Positions 60,267 to 64,000 of a stretch of DNA of 64,000 bases are shown here, piece by piece. How positions within the stretch are numbered: position 1 is the stretch's first letter; the number at the start of each line of letters is the position of its first letter. Under the pieces are notes generated by a model. That model worked only from the letters and a program-made list of their open reading frames with translations. It was not told the origin of the DNA and ran no database searches. The stretch covers positions 1-64,000 of the forward strand of contig JAZNBV010000074.1 of assembly GCA_045587205.1 (NCBI GenBank), read 5' to 3'. The position numbers and the translations under genes are program-made. Source of the stretch: SIG78 sp045587205. GTDB taxonomy: Bacteria; Verrucomicrobiota; Lentisphaeria; Victivallales; Victivallaceae.

Positions 60267-61418
60267 ATGAATAAGAGAATTTTCATCTTTCTTGCCTTGG
60301 GGACTGCACTTTTTGCTGCAGGATTCAGCGTAAATGCCGCCGAAAAATCTCCGTCTGCAAAGGTCAAAAAAGTTCCCGGATTTCCGAAACTTGAAAATCC
60401 GCAATCCTGGACAATGGTGGTTGTACCGGATGTTCAGACCTATATCAAGCAGATCGAAAATCAGGGCATCCTGGATATGATGCTGTCCTGGATAGCGCGC
60501 CGCAGCGAAGAAATGAATATCCGGCAGGTGCTTTTTACCGGAGATCTTGTCTATTCCAACGATATAAATATCATCGATCAGAAGCCCGGTGTGCGTTTTG
60601 ACCGCGCAGGCGATTTGCGCGACCTGATTGCCGATGAGCAGTGGAAAGCCTTTTCGCGCCTTATGGAACGGTTGGACGGTGTGGTGCCTTATGTACTCTG
60701 TACCGGCAATCACGACTACGGCAGAAGAAGTGCTGAAAACCGCCGTTCTTATTTCAGCAGATTTTTCCCGACCGACCGCAATAGCCTTACCCGGCGCCAG
60801 CTGGTGGCTTGTGCGCCCAATACGTGGGGCGAAACTACTCTGGAAACATCAGCTTATGAATTTACCGCACCGCACCCCGATAAGCGCAAATTTCTGGTCA
60901 TAACTCTGCCGTTTGCACCCACCGATGATGATCTGCGCTGGGCAAAAAATATTGCCGATCAGCCGCGTTTTGCCAAACATACCGGCATTGTGCTGACTCA
61001 CTCGTACATTTATGGCAACGGCAAAAGAATATCTGCGGAAAAATACGTTTTGAGCCGCGCCGGAGGCAATGCCGGTGAAGGAATCTATCAGAAACTGGTT
61101 TATCCTGCCAAAAATATCCGTATGGTGATTTGCGGACACGTCTGCATGCCTGATGACTGGAATGCGGCGGTAGGGTTTTCGTGGGCTGAAAATATTGCCG
61201 GCAAAAAGGTTGCGCAGATGGTTTTCAATCCCCAGGCAATCGGCGGCGGTTTCAGCGGCAGCGGCGGTGACGGCTGGCTGCGTCTGCTGGAATTTATGCC
61301 CGACGGCAAAACGGTAAAGGCACGCACTTATTCGCCGTTTTTCGGCGGTTCTCCCTCCACACAGCATCTGGCGTGGAAACAGGATGAACGCAACGAATTC
61401 AGTTTTGTGCTGGATTGA
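60267..61418 (+). CDS. Secreted calcineurin-like metallophosphoesterase
   Basis: A 383-residue exported protein (signal peptide ending about NAA at residue 25). Metal-binding motifs of the calcineurin fold: Asp55 (VVPDVQTY), Asp93 (FTGDLV), Asn148-His149-Asp150 (TGNHDYG), LTHSYIYGNG and CGHVCMP. The role is hydrolysis of a phosphoester outside the cytoplasm; substrate unknown. An AAGGAG site 10 bases upstream defines the start; the in-frame TTG two codons earlier is less likely. Confidence 0.9.
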   Translation: MNKRIFIFLALGTALFAAGFSVNAAEKSPSAKVKKVPGFPKLENPQSWTMVVVPDVQTYIKQIENQGILDMMLSWIARRSEEMNIRQVLFTGDLVYSNDINIIDQKPGVRFDRAGDLRDLIADEQWKAFSRLMERLDGVVPYVLCTGNHDYGRRSAENRRSYFSRFFPTDRNSLTRRQLVACAPNTWGETTLETSAYEFTAPHPDKRKFLVITLPFAPTDDDLRWAKNIADQPRFAKHTGIVLTHSYIYGNGKRISAEKYVLSRAGGNAGEGIYQKLVYPAKNIRMVICGHVCMPDDWNAAVGFSWAENIAGKKVAQMVFNPQAIGGGFSGSGGDGWLRLLEFMPDGKTVKARTYSPFFGGSPSTQHLAWKQDERNEFSFVLD

Positions 61419-61445
61419 TTTTTTGGAAAAAACTGCTGTTACGGT

Positions 61446-61473
61446 TTGTAAATTGCCGTAAAAAGTGTATATT
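61446..61473 (+). promoter_or_regulatory. Putative promoter of the prepilin-like gene
   Basis: TTGTAA (61446-61451), a 16-base spacer and TATATT (61468-61473), 48 bases before the start. Confidence 0.55.
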
Positions 61474-61520
61474 AATAAGGTGTAGAATTTTATAAACTAT
61501 GTACTGAAAGGAAACTGGTT

Positions 61521-62276
61521 ATGAAAAAACCCGCTTGCAAGCGGGTGAAGGTATGCACCTTCACCCTCATTGAACTTCTCGTTGTGATCGCAATTATTGC
61601 GATTCTTGCAGCAATGCTGCTGCCGGCACTTTCCGCAGCTCGCAACCGCGCCAGAGCCACCAACTGCATCGGCAACCTGAAGATGCAGGGAATTGCGGCA
61701 AATATCTATTCGGATACCAACGACGATTGGCTGGTTCCGCACCGCAACTGCTATGGCGGCAGCGGCGGTTCCGGAAAGGTGTGGATGTATTTGCTGTTGG
61801 ATGCTATGGGGGCGGAAATGCCTGCCGGCACCACCGGAAACAATTTTAACCAGTGGGGAGCGCTCAAACACGAAGAAAAGGGAATTTTTCTCTGTCCGGC
61901 TTCCTCTATTCAGAAAGACGTTTACAATGGCATAGCTTATGCTATCAACAGTGACTTGAGCAAGCGTTCAGGTTCTGCGGGTGATTATTCCTACAAATAT
62001 AAGCGCAGTGAATTTGATACTTATCTGTCAACCAAAACTTCCGGAGCGCGTTCGCCGGAAGAAGCCCCCTACATCGGGGATAATATCTACGATGTGCCCG
62101 CCGATCAGTTGAACGGTGCTCTCAAAGGTAATATTTATATGGGGCTGCGCGGCAATGCCGATAACGGTATCCGGCACAATACGATCAACTTTCTGGCGGT
62201 TGCCGGTAATGTAATTACCTGCAAACCCAGTAAATACGGTTCCAGCGGATGGTATGTGCCAAGCGAATATCGCTGA
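61521..62276 (+). CDS. Prepilin-type N-terminal cleavage/methylation domain protein
   Basis: A 251-residue type IV pilin/type II pseudopilin-like protein of a kind extremely abundant in Lentisphaerota. The short basic leader (MKKPACKRVKVCT) precedes the processing site, with Phe14 as +1 and Glu18 as +5, then the hydrophobic helix LIELLVVIAIIAILAAMLLP. Position -1 is Thr rather than Gly. The globular part has the NRARATNCIGNLKMQG block and a C-terminal GLRGNADNGIRHNTINFLAVAGNV segment in place of the usual H-X9-DG. The first 46 bases of the coding region contain two overlapping perfect palindromes. Confidence 0.92.
   Translation: MKKPACKRVKVCTFTLIELLVVIAIIAILAAMLLPALSAARNRARATNCIGNLKMQGIAANIYSDTNDDWLVPHRNCYGGSGGSGKVWMYLLLDAMGAEMPAGTTGNNFNQWGALKHEEKGIFLCPASSIQKDVYNGIAYAINSDLSKRSGSAGDYSYKYKRSEFDTYLSTKTSGARSPEEAPYIGDNIYDVPADQLNGALKGNIYMGLRGNADNGIRHNTINFLAVAGNVITCKPSKYGSSGWYVPSEYR
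61530..61566 (+). other. Two overlapping palindromes inside the prepilin leader codons
   Basis: CCCGCTTGCAAGCGGG (61530-61545) is a perfect 16-base palindrome. GGGTGAAGGT (61543-61552) pairs with ACCTTCACCC (61557-61566) around a 4-base loop. They share bases 61543-61545, so only one can form at a time. They begin 9 bases after the start codon. Confidence 0.8.
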
Positions 62277-62292
62277 TTTTATTCTGAAAATA

Positions 62293-62343
62293 AAAAAACA
62301 GCGCAGGAAGCGGCAGAAACTGCTGAAACTGCGCTGTTTTTTT
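62293..62343. terminator. Bidirectional intrinsic terminator
   Basis: CAGCGCA (62299-62305) pairs with TGCGCTG (62330-62336), extended by A-run/T-run arms. An inner GCAG/CTGC stem sits in the loop. T7 on the plus strand and on the minus strand suits both convergent genes. Confidence 0.88.
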
Positions 62344-62354
62344 GTATATATATC

Positions 62355-63125
62355 TTACGACAGGTTGCTCATCTTGCAGAATTCTTCAAAATAGCGTCTG
62401 CCGAGTTCATACTGGCTGGGGGTATCAAAGTGCAGGTTGTCGCCGCGGTGGTTCAAGCCTTCAGCGGAAACAAAGCCGCAATGGGGTACTTCGGAAGCAA
62501 CTTTGCGGCTGATGTCATTGATCCTGCCGGTTTGCCACGCCGGATTGAGAAAGTCACCCAGCCCGCCGAGAATGAAAGGTATATTATCTATATTGAGGTC
62601 TCTGCGGAAGTTGGCAATGACTGTTTTGAGCATATTTTCATAGTCTGCTGTATCGTTTTTGGCATCGGTTTCGCCCTGGTGCCAGAGCACGGCAACGAAT
62701 TCGCCGTTTTTCAATGCTTCGCGCCCCATAGCAATGGCATCATCATAGGGGTGCATATCCGAGTGTGTATCTTTGGCTCCGGGCAGCCACGCGCTGACCG
62801 GAGAGCCGCCGACCGAAGCGGGAATCAAGCCGATTTCGCGTTCCGGATACAGTTCTTTGAGGCAGCGGGCAAAGGTTCTGCCGGGGCCGACACCGCAGCG
62901 GCGGTTGCCGCCGAATTCCAGACCTTTGACTTCAAACGGGTCAGCGGCATTGCTGATGCCCAGCAGATTCAAGCGGTCGTAGTTGAAGGGATCCACTGCC
63001 GGGATCCACACCATATCGCGCCGCAGGGCGGTAATGCCGGGGATTTCGGTTATATCATTTTCAGTAAGATAGCCTCTGCCGGACATATTGGACTGTCCCG
63101 CAAGCATAACAAGCATTTTTTTCAT
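62355..63125 (-). CDS. Sialate O-acetylesterase-like (SASA) SGNH hydrolase
   Basis: A 256-residue SGNH-fold esterase of carbohydrate esterase family 6 type. The nucleophile motif LAGQSNMSGRG is at the very N-terminus. VLWHQGETDAKND carries the block III Gln/Glu, and the Asp/His dyad is seen in GDNLHFDTPSQYELG. It has no signal peptide, so it likely removes acetyl groups from imported acetylated sugars. The start at MKKMLVML has AAAAGG 8 bases upstream; the ATG two codons earlier overlaps that site. Divergent from a FadR-type regulator that may control it. Confidence 0.88.
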   Translation of the reverse strand: MKKMLVMLAGQSNMSGRGYLTENDITEIPGITALRRDMVWIPAVDPFNYDRLNLLGISNAADPFEVKGLEFGGNRRCGVGPGRTFARCLKELYPEREIGLIPASVGGSPVSAWLPGAKDTHSDMHPYDDAIAMGREALKNGEFVAVLWHQGETDAKNDTADYENMLKTVIANFRRDLNIDNIPFILGGLGDFLNPAWQTGRINDISRKVASEVPHCGFVSAEGLNHRGDNLHFDTPSQYELGRRYFEEFCKMSNLS

Positions 63126-63255
63126 AATCATTACCTTTTTATGTTGCCGGTTTTCTGCAGGTAATATACATTCATCCGGCAGTTTTTGGGGAACAAAAAT
63201 AAAAAAAAATTAAAATTTTTCCATTAGCATTTGCAATTTATCAGTTTTGGTTGTA

Positions 63256-63266
63256 TGGTAGTACCA
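63256..63266. promoter_or_regulatory. Candidate FadR/GntR-type operator
   Basis: TGGTAGTACCA, a perfect palindrome of the TGGT-N3-ACCA form bound by FadR-subfamily regulators, 23 bases before a gene for just such a regulator. Nothing else was seen in the rest of the divergent gap 63126-63288 beyond AT-rich sequence. Confidence 0.6.
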
Positions 63267-63288
63267 GATTATAAAAAGAGAGGTTTTT

Positions 63289-64000
63289 ATGCTTCAACCC
63301 GTAAAATGCAAGACGGCAGTGGATGTTGCCATAGAAAATATCGGCAGCTACATAGCCAACAATATGCGTCAGGGCGATGTACTGCCCAGCGAGCGGGAAC
63401 TGGCGGAAAAGTTGCAGATAAGCCGCAATATCACCCGCGAAGCCCTTCAGCACTTCCGTACCCTGGGGATCATTGAATCCAAGCCCAAAGTCGGTGCAAT
63501 GGTAACATCGTTCTGTCCGGAAGATGTTTATGCCGGATACAAGCCTTTTCTGGCTATCCAGCCGCACACCTTTCAGGATCTGGCACATCTGCGTTTGACT
63601 CTGGAGCTGGGCTGTGCGGAGCGTGCGGTGGAAAATGTCACTTCGCAGGATATAGAAAAACTTACTGAATTGTGCGAAAAGATCTCCAGTATTGCTGCTG
63701 AAAAAAAATCCCGCGATGATTCAGGAGAAAACAGATTGAATGAACTGGATATTGAGTTCCATACCCGCATTATGCGTTTGAGTAAAAACGCTTTGATAAA
63801 CTCGCTCATACCGCTGGTGACCGAGTTTTTTGAAAAGCAGTTCATCCGTTCGCAAACCGCCGGCATTGAGTACAAAAACGGATACTGCGAACACTTTGAA
63901 ATGGTCGATGCACTGAAAAACGGCGACCGTGAGCGGCTGACGGGGCTGATCCGTTCGCATCTGAAAAGTTATTTCAAGAGTTATAAGGTTCAAGATAAGG
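63289..64000 (+). CDS. FadR-subfamily GntR transcriptional regulator, partial
   Basis: 237 codons are open to the window end without a stop. Residues about 12-72 form the GntR winged helix (MRQGDVLPSERELAEKLQIS, then RNITREALQHFRTLGIIE). Residues about 95 onward are an FCD ligand-binding domain with the metal-type LDIEFHTRI motif and a C-terminal YCEHFEMVDALKNGDRERLTGLIRSH helix. The family size (about 230-250) means only a few residues are missing. It likely responds to an organic acid or sugar acid and controls the divergent esterase and itself through the upstream palindrome. Confidence 0.9.
   Translation, partial: MLQPVKCKTAVDVAIENIGSYIANNMRQGDVLPSERELAEKLQISRNITREALQHFRTLGIIESKPKVGAMVTSFCPEDVYAGYKPFLAIQPHTFQDLAHLRLTLELGCAERAVENVTSQDIEKLTELCEKISSIAAEKKSRDDSGENRLNELDIEFHTRIMRLSKNALINSLIPLVTEFFEKQFIRSQTAGIEYKNGYCEHFEMVDALKNGDRERLTGLIRSHLKSYFKSYKVQDK

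Noticed and set aside
1..64000. CRISPR array, prophage, integron or defence island
   Set aside because: No regularly spaced repeats, cas genes, integrase, terminase, transposase or known defence proteins were seen.

Overview
The window looks like chromosomal DNA from a strictly or mainly anaerobic, Gram-negative-type bacterium of the Lentisphaerota (Victivallis-like). This placement is an inference. It rests on a prepilin-type protein whose leader ends in FTLIELLVV, secreted DUF4838 and GH42-like proteins, a tandem-SIS MurQ/GCKR-like protein, a Thi4-type thiazole synthase with His at the sulfur-donor position, and a TolC-type outer-membrane lipoprotein. Most recognisable promoters have a -10 hexamer TATATT, placed 16-18 bases from a TTG-type -35. 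No rRNA, CRISPR array, transposase or integrase was found.

Layout. 0-10 kb holds housekeeping and scattered genes: carB, a RecQ helicase, an unknown protein, a Bcp peroxiredoxin with a C39-like peptidase, and the tandem-SIS protein. 10-14 kb is a thiamin operon on the minus strand (thi4-thiE-thiD-thiC) behind a TPP riboswitch, ending at a strong terminator. It is divergent from a HAD phosphatase. 14.9-15.3 kb carries tRNA-Leu, tRNA-Gly and tRNA-Tyr. 15.4-19 kb is a three-gene efflux operon (FUSC-like membrane protein, HlyD-type adaptor, TolC-type lipoprotein). 19.4-23.7 kb holds an unknown protein, a GH28-like enzyme, an FAD oxidoreductase and a Gfo/Idh oxidoreductase, bracketed by two copies of a modular hairpin repeat. 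24-31.4 kb is again housekeeping: gltX, a zinc-ribbon coiled-coil protein, meso-diaminopimelate dehydrogenase, rplM-rpsI, argC and recN.

31.4-46 kb is the most distinctive accessory region. A GntR/LacI-type regulator is divergent from a run of four large secreted proteins (DUF4838+CBM9-like, GH42-like, PHP-domain, second GH42-like), followed by a DegT-type aminotransferase and a NodB-like deacetylase. The PHP protein and both GH42-like proteins share a jelly-roll-like N-terminal module, so the array appears to have grown by duplication and domain shuffling. It probably acts on an extracellular glycan whose identity cannot be read from the sequence. No transporter is present in the window.

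46-64 kb contains an HdeD-like membrane protein, then feoB behind a structured leader, murD and psd. Next come a second GH28-like enzyme and a Gfo/Idh-like protein divergent from an AraC regulator across a symmetric interlocked promoter, followed by a cytoplasmic PHP protein. A lower-GC pyruvyltransferase / iron-sulfur protein pair, a CDF metal exporter, a secreted calcineurin-like phosphoesterase, the prepilin-like protein, a sialate O-acetylesterase-like enzyme and a FadR-type regulator (cut by the window end) complete the region. The regulator has a TGGT-N3-ACCA operator candidate just upstream.
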